From Deroplatys truncata (taxonomy: Eukaryota > Arthropoda > Insecta > Mantodea > Mantidae): a DNA stretch of 64,000 nucleotides. A model generated the notes under the pieces. The model was not told where the DNA came from, did not search any database, and saw only the letters and a program-made list of their open reading frames with translations. A program made the position numbers and the translations under genes. Below are positions 34,395 through 45,900 of the stretch, one piece after another (position 1 is the stretch's first letter; the number at the start of each line of letters is the position of its first letter). The stretch lies in NCBI GenBank assembly GCA_030765065.1, contig CM060979.1:15281001-15345000 (forward strand). Reading direction: 5' to 3'.

Positions 34395-34905
34395 GACAAA
34401 AAGTACTGGCGGCTCCACCAATTGTGACGTTCACTTTGCTCAAACCGGCGCCTATAAAGATGGGACGAGGAGGTGTATTTAGTTGGTTGAAGTTCTACTC
34501 TACGTAACTACAAACACGTCTACCAATGATAAGGCTGCAAGAGACAAGTTTACCTGCGGCGCGAGGACAGAGCGTCGCAGATTCCTGTTAGCAGTGTCTA
34601 ACAGAGAGAGAGAGCGAACCGTCAGGTTTAAAAACCTGAAGAGTTTGCTGATCATGTGCCTTAGACATCACTGACACAAGTGCGTGTCAGCATAATTTGC
34701 ACATTACAACCACGTGCCGATATTTTCGCGAATATTCGGAAAGCATATCCTTACAGTCACGCGATATTTCCCTGCTTAACAAACATCCTGGAAATGACTC
34801 GTCAGATTTTTTAAAGTCAATTTTATCGCTCCCCTTAGACAAATATCGTAGCCTTATAAAATTACATTTATCGCAACATTATAAAATATAAATACAACTA
34901 CCAGA
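34395..34905. other. ~510-bp insertion in R, possible solo LTR
   Basis: Foreign block beginning TGTGACAAAAAGTACTGG with a TATA-like 'gcctataaagatgggacg' and ending near 'aactacca'. A promoter-like element close to a TG start resembles an LTR, but no exact target duplication or second copy is seen. Confidence 0.35.
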
Positions 34906-35242
34906 ATATTTTTATGTAGTAAGATTTTTTTCTATCTCTTGTCTATCTCTTACGAATCAGTACAAATATTTTTTTCAGACTGATGAGGATTTTGCAGGTT
35001 ATTGACAGACAATTAAAGATACCTATACATTTTATTTTTCATGCAAATACTTAAACATATGATATTTTAATCAAAATCACCGGAGACATTTTTGAGAAAA
35101 TGAAACATAACGTTTCTTTTTCCATTTAAAGTATAGTTGGTGTTGGAGGGATTTTTTTTAAATCTTCCCGTTCATACCTGAATACCAAGTTTGATATTAA
35201 CTGACGTTTAGTTTTTGAATTGTGCTGCACACAGAAACACTC

Positions 35243-35248
<6 letters not shown>

Positions 35249-35282
<34 letters not shown>
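35249..35282. repeat. (AC)n microsatellite
   Basis: About 17 uninterrupted AC units inside an old R copy, at the position of the GT core of R. Confidence 0.95.
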
Positions 35283-35285
<3 letters not shown>

Positions 35286-35390
35286 GAACTTTTTCTAAAA
35301 TGCTTTTCTTTTCAGGGGACCTTAAGACGCGTACTTCCAGTGAAATTCCCGCTCGGTCCTCACTATAGGTAAGTAGTAGTAGATAGTAAG

Positions 35391-35755
35391 AACTTATTCA
35401 GTTGCATAGAAGTATGGAAGTATCTCAACTACTAGATATAAGGAAAGACGTTATTGATACACAGATGGAAGCAGAAGGTATGGTGATAAAATAGAATTGA
35501 ACAACACCGGGGGGCGCCTGAGAGACGGAGCTCGAATGGGTGCTTCCATGAGCGCTCGGAACAGCCATGCTTTGTTCACAACACTGCGGATATTCTTGTA
35601 GTAGGTATAATGGGGAACACAACTATAATCAATAAAGTCTTCCGAGTAAGTAATTCATGTACTAGATTTCAAACAACAGATGTTTCAAAGTGTTCCAACA
35701 GTGAATATTTGTAAGCAAAACACACTTAATTATTTGTGGTTATCAAGTAGAGAAT
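35391..35755. other. unrecognised sequence
   Basis: No recognised repeat. The open frame at 35425-35622 (minus) has no known domain. Confidence 0.35.
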
Positions 35756-35757
35756 GA

Positions 35758-35860
35758 CTAACTCTTAATTTAGTGGTAGAGAGTTAGCTTACTGAACCTG
35801 CGGTTTCAAGTTCAAATCTACGTAGAATCTACTCTCCTACCCCGTTTTATTTTAATACAT
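35758..35860 (+). repeat. short tRNA-like SINE or tRNA pseudogene
   Basis: 'ttagtggtagagagttagct' (A-box like) and 'ggtttcaagttcaaatct' (B-box like), then a T-rich tail. Same head type as 15835-15945 in opposite orientation. Confidence 0.6.
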
Positions 35861-35929
35861 TAGTAAGAACGTAAGTTTTCATTTTTTATGTATGTTGCGT
35901 TTATTTAGCAGTTTTTCATACCGGTAGAT

Positions 35930-36500
35930 GCCAACTATGACGTTAATTTATCCGTATGTGATGTTGCAGAATCTTGCTGGAACCAACCATACGATTTCTC
36001 TTCTTCTGTCAAGCGATAGCAAAATGGCCTCAGAATTAACCTCTGATATCGCTCTGCATTTATTGTTTCATCAAAGAATATGGGCCCTATTATTCTTCTA
36101 GCGCTTATCGTACACCACACTCCAATTTTTTGATCATAATAAGGCGTTTCATCCAATAGCACAGGTTTTTCTGAAGCCCAGTATCGACTGTTACGAGTAT
36201 TCACACGTTCACTTAGATGAAATCAAGATTCATCAGTGAAAAACAAAAGCTGTGGGTTAATCAAACCCCTTTCTATGGATTGGAAAAACCAGTTACAATA
36301 ATTCACACGTTTAGCGGGATCATTTGGCTTTAACGCTTGCACTCGTGTGTAGCGATAGGGCTTCAGTTTCAACAGACGTGTAGCATTTCTCGCAGAAGAT
36401 CGAAATACACCTGTTTGCTGCGCTAGTTTTTTCAGCGATTTTCGAGGCGAGCGCTCCAAAGCGGTACCGATCACAAGAATTCCTGCTGCTGAGCTTCGGA
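35930..36500 (-). pseudogene. DUF4817-class transposase fragment (catalytic part)
   Basis: Two open blocks joined by one TGA. Upstream, ALERSPRKSLKKLAQQTGVF is followed by ATRLLKLKPYRYTRVQALKP, NYCNWFFQSIE and LLFFTDES. Then comes FHLSERVNTRNSRYWASEKP and KIGVWCTISARRIIGPIFFD, with YGWFQQDSATSHT at its end. The first catalytic Asp (FFTDES) and second (FQQDSATSH) are visible, and the Trp codon normally after TDES is the TGA. The protein ends before the third acidic residue. This is the catalytic half of the enzyme class whose N-terminus survives in E1-E3, but not necessarily the same family. Confidence 0.8.
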
Positions 36501-37438
36501 GAGTGAGAGAGAATATTTACACGAGATATACTAACTGTTTGAGATCAGAAAGTCAACATTTCCAGGATGTATTATAAGTTAAGGATTTTAGTCCGCCTTT
36601 GCCGGCTGTCTCGCGTAGTAGAATGGGTTCCAATATAATTTAACTACCCTATACTACGAGGATCCAATTCGAGCTACTTGCGTAGAAGTTAACCACTGTT
36701 CCACGCCAAGCACGGTGTGGAGGTAGCCCAGATCAGTGTCTTATGGCTTGTATTATAGAGTTAGCCAACGTGGCGCACACAAGTTGACGGTTGTGAACCG
36801 AAAATTCACTTGAAGGGATTTTGAAAAAAATGTAACCGCTCAAGAGAGACTTTTAGTTTGACCGAGTGTACACAAAATGGAGGAGGCGAGATAATTGATT
36901 GGTCTCCCTCGGGAAGAACCCAAGTTGGTGTGGTAGTGTGAAAAAACTCATGCCTAAATTTGGCTCAGAAGTCGAACAACGAAACGACAGTTTTGGTCTC
37001 TGAACGAGAATAATGAAAGTGTTTGTACACATTACTCGTTTAACATGCAGAATGTGTTTTTGTGGGCCCTCACGTACTACACGTCTGGTCCAGTCTTGCG
37101 GTGGGGGCCTGCTCCACATAAACATTACAGCAAGTGTCTGTCATCCCGCTATCACATCCGGGTTTACATGCACGCCGCAACATCGGCGCTAATTTCTTGC
37201 TCCGTGCAACACCTCACGCGTTCTTGTGGCTAAGACGTCTGTTTCTTGCCGAATGTGTGCGGTTTCGTGTCGCTCGCTTTCTCTGAATTATCGCTGGAGA
37301 GACGAATTAAAAAAGTTGCCGCCAGAATCTCTGACTTTGTCCATATGTGCTCGAGTCTTTGGACCTTAAAAACCCGCCCTTCATTCCAGTGGAAGATGCA
37401 CGTAAACGCCCATTTGTAGCGCGGCAACTACTGTCCTA
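36501..37438. other. unrecognised sequence, 0.9 kb
   Basis: Less AT-rich than its surroundings. No domain recognised in the small open frames at 36853-37125 or 37230-37427, and no repeat match within the window. Confidence 0.4.
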
Positions 37439-38640
37439 TTGCATTCCACCAGAAATACATATTTTGAGTCCCCTGAATGAGTGAATAAATAAATAAATAA
37501 ATAAATAAAGCATACTTAGAAAAGGGTCCATGTGTATGTGAACAGTATAACTCAAAACAAAAGCCTGTTAAATGATAACTTTGACATTTTAATTCAGCAT
37601 CTTCCAAAAATAGGATACGAAGGGTTTCAAGAAAATCCCGCTCCTCAAACTACCATTTAAATGAAAAAATATAGTGTGTTACACTCACATGACTTTCTCT
37701 ACTCTTGTACAAACTATTTCTACAAACGCTTATTCTCCAATTGCTTCATGTTAATCGAGATGTTAATCTTATTCCTAATTTTCTTGTAGATGCAAGGGGA
37801 ATTGGTAGGCTTTAAGCGATAGTCAAATATTTTAAGAGCTGGTTGCTATGTGGAAGATTCCATTCTCTTTGCATTACCAGGACAAAAAAAATGTATAACG
37901 AATTTACATTTGAGAAAAAGTATAAGTATTGGAAAATTTAAGGGAATAACAAGCAATATCTCGAAAATGATTCACCCAAAAAAAATGTATATGACATAAA
38001 TTGTGTATTTTAACGCGATCTACATTTTTTGTGTAGTAAAATTTTGTATTTCTCTTATGGTTTACCAGTTATTCAAAAGTCGTTCACAATGAAGAATACT
38101 TTTGGAGACATTTCCAGGAAATTCAAGATATACATTTTATTTGTCATAAAAATATCTTAAACATATGATATTTTAATCAAAATCGTTAGAGCCATTTTTG
38201 AGAAAATTAAATTTTCGAAAAATCTTCCATGTAAAGGGTACTCTGGGGTGTGGGGGTTTTCTTGAAAACCTTCGTGTCGCATCTCTGGAAGATACTGAAC
38301 CTAAATACCAAGGTTGGTGTTTATCCGACTGTTCGTTTCTGAGTTATGCTGTTCACAGACACACAGACGGACATGTTTCCAAAATTGCTTGTTTTGGATT
38401 CAGGGGGCCTCAAAACATCTATTTCCGGTGAAATCTCGGTATCTAATTTTTGGGTGGAATACTTACTATACGTAGTAGAGAAAGTAAAAATATTTTTATA
38501 CTTGATTTTTCTCTTGTATCTTGAAAGCTCTCATACTGGATGTCTTTTGTATAACTGGTAAACCGTTACAGATAGATACAAGCTTGGCCATACAAAGGGT
38601 ATGTAATTTCAATAACTATAATTTAAATAATGTATTCAAA
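37439..38640 (-). repeat. old R copy split by a young R in opposite orientation
   Basis: 37439-37672 ('tgcattccaccagaaataca', an (AATA)n tract at 37487-37510, 'gaaaatcccgctcctcaaac') and 38488-38640 ('cttgtatcttgaaagc', 'gtataactggtaaaccgtta'). Confidence 0.65.
37675..38485 (+). mobile_element. R element, nested, near full length
   Basis: Starts 'agtgtgttacactcacatga' (first bases altered) and ends 'cgtagtagagaaagt'. Inserted in an A-rich site of the older inverse R copy. Confidence 0.8.
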
Positions 38641-39000
38641 GACAGTATATAGAATACTGGAAACATATCCAGAAACAAAGACGTGAAAGGTTAATGATGT
38701 AACAGCCATATCTTAGAAGGAATACTGGGATCCTTAAATCAAGTAGGAAGTAGATGAGGCTCATGGTGGGTCTGATGTCTGGTCATGGGAATTTTAAAAA
38801 ACATCTGCACACAATGGGCTCTCAGAAGACCCAGGAGGAAACGGACTCGTACTTAATATTCCAGTGTGAAGCACTACATCAATCAATTTGGAACTGTTGA
38901 TTCAAATGAGACTGTATCTAGTAGAAATCCAATCTATGGACTCGTGAGATTTAGAGTTCAGTGAGGTGTTGATTGGAAAAGCAAGGAGGAAACCGTACAA
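38641..39000 (+). pseudogene. fossil LINE ORF2 C-terminus (Jockey-like)
   Basis: With frame changes and stops, translation gives a YWKHIQKQRRERLMM-type segment, then VGLMSGHGNFKKHLHTMGSQ and SYLIFQCEALHQ. This resembles the C-terminal 'LTGHC.L..HL...G......C..C....EH.L..C.AL' zinc region of insect LINE ORF2 proteins. The cysteines of the first pair are lost. A short tail with IGKARRKPYNKP follows. Different family from the 42.6-48.6 kb LINE. Confidence 0.6.
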
Positions 39001-39145
39001 TAAACCTGTTTCAGTGCGGACAGCTCCCTCCTGCTCATCCTCCTATCAAATATATAATATAATAGGAGTTTCAAAGTCATCGCATAGTGATCCACTTTTT
39101 AAAAATCTGATTATCGCTTTTTACTCTAGTATTTTAGCTTTACTA

Positions 39146-40704
39146 AAGCATTTTTGGAAACATTTCTGTGTGTCTGTGGACAGCATAACTCAGAAACAAA
39201 CAGTCGGATAAACACCATACTTGGTATTTACGTTCAGTATCTTCCAGAGATGCGACACGAAGGTTTTCAAGAAAATCCCCCCACCCCAGATTTCCCTTTA
39301 CATGGAACATTTTTCCAAAAATTTATATTTTCTCAAAAATGCCTCTAACAATTTTGAATAAAATACCATAAGTTTAAGGCATTTTTATGGTAAATTATTT
39401 GTACATCTCGCATTTCCTGGGAATGTCTCCAAAAGTATTCTTCATTGTGAACGACTTTTGCATAACTGGTAAACCATAAGAGACAGACAAAAGTTTACTA
39501 CACAAAAATTGAGGCAGTAGTTTTAACACAAATGATTTCAGTCAAACTATATAAAATAAACTCAATAACAGCCCGCCTTAAAGCAATATGTGTATAAAAA
39601 TAACATATAAAAATGCATGTAACAGTCTGCATTAATGTTTGTATTATTATGTACATGTTCAATAATGTTGTGTGAATGTATTACGTAATTTAATAATGTA
39701 GGAGCTGTGAGAATAATAGGTTAAAAGTTGCTAACCATGAGGTAACCTTGAAGCAATAATGAGTAAGAAAGTTTAATAATGCTACTGGTAATTATTGGAG
39801 CAACAATAATATAATTTTTGTGACAGTTTATAAAACAGCCAATCAGAAACTGAAGTAGGGCAAATTGTACAAATTCGGAAGCTAGTTGCTAGCACACAGC
39901 ATTCTTAACCGGACACGAGGCGCGTCCTCGAGAAGTTTAATACGTATTCGTGTGAGACAAAAATAGTTTACGTGTTAAAAATTGCAAGTAATTAACAAAA
40001 GAATCTTACAGCCCTCTATATCAGTGAAGTGTTATTTAAATCTTGTCAAGTATTAATAATTGGAGTGAAGTAAAATTATAATCTGTGTAAGCCTACATTC
40101 TTGTCGCACCACGCCTTCCTAAGAAATTCATGTCTCAAAAAAAATAAATACTGACGCAGCCGAGGCAAACATATATATAATATTTAAAGAAACATTAAAA
40201 ACATACAAAGCTGATTTTTAAACTTGGGGCGAAGGCTACCGGAAACTTTACCATACGTGCGGTTGCAACTACTTCAAGAGTTTGGCTCTCCAACTGCAGC
40301 AATAAAATACAACTCCTTCTAAAAATAAACCCTTCTTCAATATGCAGATCGCGTTAAAATACACAATTTATGTCATATACATTTTTTTGTTGTTGAGTGA
40401 ACCATTTTCGAGATATTGCTTGTTATTCCCTTAAATTTTCCAATACTTATACTTTTTCTCAAATGGGAATTAGTTATTCCTTTTTTTTCCTGGTAATGCC
40501 AAGAGAATGGAATACTCCACATAGCAACCAGCTCTTAAAATATTTGACTATCGCTTAAAGCCTACCATATTCCCCTTGCATCTATAAGAAAATTAGCAAT
40601 AAGATTAACATCTCGATTAACATGAAATAGATGGAGAATAAGCGTTTGTAAAAATAGTTTGTACAAGAGTAGAGAAAGTCATGTGAGTGTAACATATTAG
40701 ATTT
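39146..40704 (-). repeat. R copy split by LTR-like S2
   Basis: 39146-39509 ('aaagcatttttggaaacatt' to 'ttactacacaaaaat') and 40342-40704 ('gcagatcgcgttaaaataca' to 'gtgtaacatattaga') are adjacent in intact R copies. S2 lies between them. Confidence 0.8.
39510..40341 (+). mobile_element. LTR-like repeat plus leader (S2)
   Basis: LTR-like block TGAGGCAG (39510) to GAGGCA (40167), then a leader with 'acttggggcgaaggctaccg' and 'ggctctccaactgcagcaat'. Colinear with S1 (inverse) and S4. It interrupts an R element, and candidate 5-bp flanks are aaaat / aatat (one mismatch). Confidence 0.65.
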
Positions 40705-41376
40705 TTTTCAGGTACACATACATGTATGACAGTAAATGAAACTTACGTAAATACGTACTCGTCAATGCCACTGAAGTAAGAAATGTATTTCACAAACTAC
40801 ACACGGGATATTAGCGAAGAGCTATGTAATTCAATTCTCCACTCATGTTTCTTTTGCATTTGGCTGATTTCACATTAAAACTTCTCTTACTTCCCACAAT
40901 GTTTTGCAGTTTAATGTGTCTCAGGCTGTATGTTGTTTCACAAAGTTTTACGAATTATGATTAAAGAGCTTGGGAAATGATTCACAGCGATTTGTTGTGG
41001 GAGACATTAGATGCAGTCACGGCCCCGTATCGGCTGCTTGCGAACTAAAACAGCGCTCCATCTCGAGCGAAATGAAAAATGTTTGGTAACTGTGTGCAGT
41101 TTCCACATGACCAGAAATTAGGTAGAAACTTTTGGTGTGCAGTTTCCGACGCCCCCTTCACCTTAATCCTGACAATTTCGTTGTAGATGCAAGAGGGATA
41201 CTGGAAACCGAATCGATAGTCAACTGTTTAAGAACGGATCGCTATACGCTGGCCTTGAAACTCCGTATTTTTTAAATTTATTTATTTTAAGTCGCTTTAA
41301 CTCCAAAGGTCTATTCCCGATTCTTGCATTAATAAAGTGGTGGTTGAATATTAATAGATTTCTAGGAATATACATA
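40705..41376. other. mostly unrecognised, with a short old R fragment
   Basis: 41160-41275 ('tttcgttgtagatgcaagag', 'atagtcaactgtttaagaac', 'cgctatacgctggccttgaa') matches the divergent R subfamily in plus orientation. The rest is unrecognised. Confidence 0.45.
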
Positions 41377-41458
41377 CACTACGTGATCAAAAGTATCCGC
41401 AGACCTGGCTGAAAATGACGTATAAGTTCGAGGCGCCCTCCATCGGTAATGCTGGAAG

Positions 41459-42478
41459 TCAATGTTGTGTTGACCCACCCTTAGCGTTCACTCTCGCAGG
41501 AATACTTTCAATCAGGTGCTGGAAGCTTTCTTGGGGAATGGCAGCCCATTCTTCACGGAGTGCGGAACTGAGGAGAGGTATCGATGTAGGTCGGTGAGGT
41601 CTGGCACGAAGTCGGCGTTCCAAAACATCCCAAAGGTGTTCTATAGGATTTAAGTCAGGACTCTGTGCAGGCCAGTCCATTACACGGATGTTATTGTCGT
41701 GTAACCTCTCCGCCACAGCCCGTGCAGTATGAACAGGTGCTCGATCGTGTTGAAAGATGCAATCGCCATCCCCGAATTGCTCTTCAACAGTGGGAAGTAA
41801 GAAGGTGCTTAAAATATCAATGTAGGTCTGCGCTGTGATCGTACCACGCAAAACAACAAGACGTGCAAGCTACCTCCAGGAAAAACACGATCACACCATA
41901 ACACCACCACCTCCGAATTTCACTGTTGGCACTACACACGCTGGCAGATGACGTTCACCGGGCATTCGTCATACCCACACCCTGCCATCGGATCGCCACA
42001 TTGTATACCGTGATTCATCTCTCCACACAAGGTTTTACCACTGTTCAATCGAGTAATGTTGACGCTCCTTACACCAAGCGAGGCGTCGTATGGCATTTCC
42101 CTTCGTGATGTGTGGCTTATGAGCAGCCGCTCGACCATGGAATCCAAGGTTTCTCACTTCACGCCTAACTGTCGTAGTACTTGGAGTGGATGCTGATGCA
42201 GTTTGGAATTCCTGTGTGATGGTCTGCATAGATGTCTGCCTATTACTCTTTGCGACCCTCTTCAAATGTCGGCGGTCTCTGTTAGTCAACAGACGAGGTC
42301 GGCCTGTACGCTTTTGTGCCGTACATGTCCCTTCACGTTTCCACTTCACTATCACATCAGAAACAGTGGACCTAGCGATGTTTAGGAGTGTGGAAATCTC
42401 GCGTACAGACTTCTGACACAAGTGACACCCAATCACCTGACCACGTTCGAAGTCCGTGAGTTCCACGGAGCGTCCCAT
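41459..42478 (-). pseudogene. Tc1-family transposase pseudogene (copy D)
   Basis: Starts MGRSVELTDFERGQVIGCHL at 42478 and is open through both HTH motifs to HYSIEQW, then a stop at about 42035. Frame damage continues through the WSDES region (here 'WREMNHG' like). The second half, 41851 down to 41459, is open and carries [20 protein letters not shown], then SPDLNPIEHLWD, so the second Asp and third Glu are intact. The first catalytic Asp region is mutated. Inactive before or after the LINE insertion. Confidence 0.9.
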
Positions 42479-42552
42479 TCTGCTGTTTCACGAGGTCTAA
42501 TGACTACTGAGACCGCGGATAATGAGTACCAGGCAGTAGGTGGCAGCACAAA

Positions 42553-42565
42553 GCACCTAAGATGA
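42553..42565. repeat. LINE target-site duplication, 3' side
   Basis: gcacctaagatga, identical to 48592-48604. The sequence also exists once in the empty Tc1 site of copy C ('tcatcttaggtgcatt', minus sense), confirming it as target. The last bases overlap the GAT-type tail, so the length is 10-13 bp. Confidence 0.9.
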
Positions 42566-42579
42566 TGATGATGATGATA

Positions 42580-42968
42580 TGCGGCTTAAGGGCGCTAAAC
42601 TGCTGAGGTCATCAGCGCCCTTACAAGGTATAAAATATAAAGTCAAAAAATAAAAGACAGGTAAAAAACCGCATAATTAAAAAACGGGACACACACCCGC
42701 GATGTCAAAAAAGTTAAAAATAACAATAGAATAACAATAACAATAACAATAACAATAAAAACAATAACAATAATAACAATAACAACAATAGTAACAATAA
42801 CAATAAATATGTCGCAAAAACCAACACACTACAAACATAGCCAATAAAAGATTAAAACGTGTCAAGGACTGTAGAATGCGAGGGACATGAGCGCCATACG
42901 TCACTGGGGAGTAAGTCCCTATTAAAACATACAGAATAAAATAACAAAGCTAAAAGACGCTCAGCGCA
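42580..42968 (-). other. LINE 3' UTR with (AACAAT)n tract
   Basis: Contains on plus an imperfect AACAAT/AATAAC repeat at 42718-42806 and, next to the tail, 'gcggcttaagggcgctaaac' ... 'tcatcagcgcccttac', which forms an inverted-repeat stem (AAGGGCGCTAA / AGCGCCCTT). The homologous text with the stem's second half is present in copy 2 just before its tail. A 3' structure recognised by the reverse transcriptase is plausible but inferred. Confidence 0.65.
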
Positions 42969-45900
42969 TCAAATGCGACGATTAAAACCAATGTCACTTA
43001 TAAAACGTAAAAGACATTCTACAGCATGCGTGTCGTCTGCCAAAACGTTGGCTATGCCAACAGGCAGACCCAGGCGAACGCGCAGTGGAGCTAAAACTTG
43101 ACACTCAGTTAAAATGTGACGCACCGTTAAGGGCACGTCACACTGCTGACACAGCGGAGCGGGATCACCACTGAGCAGGTAACTATGAGTAAAACGACAA
43201 TGTCCAATTCGTAAACGGGCTAAAAGTACCTCTTCCCGACGTGAAGAACGAGAAGAGGTACCCCAGATTAACGGGAGCGGCTTAACCTCCCGCAACTTGT
43301 TCCCCCGGAGGGCCGTCCACTCATCGCGCCAGCGCGAGAGGATGCAGCGACGTAAAATAACACACGAATCTAACGAGGGAACAACAGAGGTAAAAAATCT
43401 GGGTAATAAAATCGCCGATTTCGCAGCGGCGTCGGCAGACTCATTACCTGAGATGCCCACATGACCTGGAATCCACATGAAGGACACGCTGATGCCAGTG
43501 ACACCAAGCGAGTGGAGCAGGTCATGTATGCGCTGTACAAGCGGGTGGTAATGGTACAGCGCAGTAATAGTCTGAAGGGCACTCAGAGAGTCCGTACAAA
43601 TAAAACAGTGCTGTAAGGCGTGCCGCTGAATGTATAAAATAGATTGATAAATGCTAAAAAGTTCGGCAGTAAAAATTGAACATTGTCCAGGTAAACGAAA
43701 CTTAAAACTACAGTGACCAGACACAAAGGCACATCCAACTCCAGCTTCAGTCTTAGATCCATCGGTGAAGATAAAATAGTAGTCTCCGAATTGAGCCCGT
43801 ACTTCTAAAAAAGCCGATCTAAAGACTGAAGCAGGGGTCTCAGTCTTCGGCATCGACGTTAGCCCAAGGTGACAGTGGGCCTCAGCGCGAGACCATGGAG
43901 GAAAACGCGTTTCCCCCCGTGGAAGGGCCGGCGCTGGCGGAACGTCTAAATGCCGAAGGAGCTGTCGAAAGCGAACCCCTGGTGGGAGCAAGGCAGAGGA
44001 GCTAATAAAATAGTGACGATCAAGTGACTCCTCGAAAAATAACTCAAAGGACGGGTGGTTAGGCAAGCTTGAGAGTCGACAAGCATAGCTGCACAAGAGC
44101 ATCTCACGCCTGAAGGACAGCGGAGGCTCTGCAGCTTCTGCGTACAGACTGGGTACAGGGCTAGTTGGAAAGGCCCCTGTAGCGACTCTTATGCCACGAT
44201 GGTGAATGGCATTCAATCGACGTAACACAGATGGACGTGCCGACGAATAAACAATACACCCGTAATCAAGCTTGGATCGGACCAAAGAGCGATAAAGCCG
44301 AAGAAGGACGGTCCGATCAGCTCCCCAGGATGTGCCACTTAAAACACGTAAAATATTAAGAGAACGGTCACACTTTGCTTTTAAAAAGGAAACGTGCGAG
44401 GTCCAACACAACTTCCTGTCAAAAATCAACCCCAAAAATTTCGCCTCGTCTGCAAACGGAAGTATCCCTGGCCCAAGATGGAGAGAGGGCGGAGGGAAAT
44501 ACTTCCGGCGCCAAAAGTTGATGCAGACGGATTTCTCGGCGGAGAAATTAAAGCCGTTGGCGTTACTCCAGGCGTAGAGACGGTCGATACAGCTCTGGAG
44601 ACGGCGTTCGAGTAGACAGGTCCGCCGTGAACTACAATAAATAGCGAAATCGTCAACAAAAAGGGACGATGAAATGCCAGGTGGAATACAATCAACAATG
44701 GGGTTGATAGCAATCGCAAAAAGTGTGACACTGAGTACAGAGCCCTGCGGTACTCCGTTCTCTTGAATAAAACGACGAGATAAAACCGAGCCCACACGCA
44801 CACGAAAGACGCGGTCCGTCATAAACTCCCGAAGAAATATGGGAAGACGACCGCGGATATTCCAATCGTGAAGTGTACGTAAAATGCCGCCCCTCCAACA
44901 AGTGTCATAAGCTTTCTCCAGGTCAAAAAATACAGCCACGGTTTGACACTTTCTCAGAAATCCATTCATAATATGCGTCGACAAGGACACCAGATGGTCG
45001 ACGGTAGAGCGATAGCGACGAAACCCGCACTGAGCGTTCGCTAGAAGTTTCTGAGACTCAAGCCACCATGTCAACCGCCCGTTGATCATGCGCTCCATCA
45101 CCTTGCAAATGCAACTGGTGAGGGAGATAGGGCGGTAGCTGGAAGGTAGTTGGCGATCCTTCCCAGGCTTAAGTATAGGGACAATGGTGGCTTCGCGCCA
45201 AACGGAAGGAAAAATGCCGTCTTGCCAAATACGGTTATAGACCTGTAAGAGAAATAGTTTACTGTCGGCTGAAAGGTGCTTTAACATCAGGACATGAATG
45301 CCGTCCGGCCCAGGAGCGGAGTGCCGAGAGCAATGAAGAGCGTGCTCCAGCTCCCTCATTGTGAATAGTTCGTTATAGCATTCATCATTAGCAGACCGAA
45401 AAGTATATGAAGCGGAATCCATCCGGTCTTTAATAGAGCGAAAGCCGGCGGAATAATGGTCTGAATGGGATACCACCTCAAAGGCAGCACCCAGAGTGTT
45501 AGCGATGGCAGCCGGATCCACTATGGTGGCATTAGAAACCTGAAGGCCAGAAACAGTACAATGTGACACTTTACCTGAGAAGCGACGAAGTTTATCCCAA
45601 ACAACGGATGAAGGCGTAAAACGATTAAAAGACTCGACAAAACGAGCCCAAGATGCCTTCTTGCTATCCTGAATAATGCGACGAGCCCTGGCGCGCGATT
45701 GTTTAAAAGTCACTAAATTATCAAGTGTAGGGTGGCGCCGAAACACCCTTAGTGCAGTCCTACGGGCACGAACGGCGTCCCGACAATCCTCGTTCCACCA
45801 CGGAACAGGTGGCCGCCGAGGTTGGGAGGATGAACGGGGTATTGCGCGTTCGGCGGCAGAGAAAATAACAGACGTAAGGTGCTGCACTAGTTGGTTAATG

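Larger units (their letters stand above)
34050..35390 (+). repeat. old R-subfamily copy interrupted near its middle
   Basis: 34050-34394 ('ttcttatacgctgcgttaac' ... 'ggagttctgta') and 34906-35390 ('tttttatgtagtaag', 'gatatttta...atcaaaatca', (AC)n at 35249-35282, 'tagtagatagtaag'). The foreign 34395-34905 segment separates them. Confidence 0.6.

Noticed and set aside
36853..37427. Possible host exons
   Set aside because: Short frames only, no splice-site or domain evidence.
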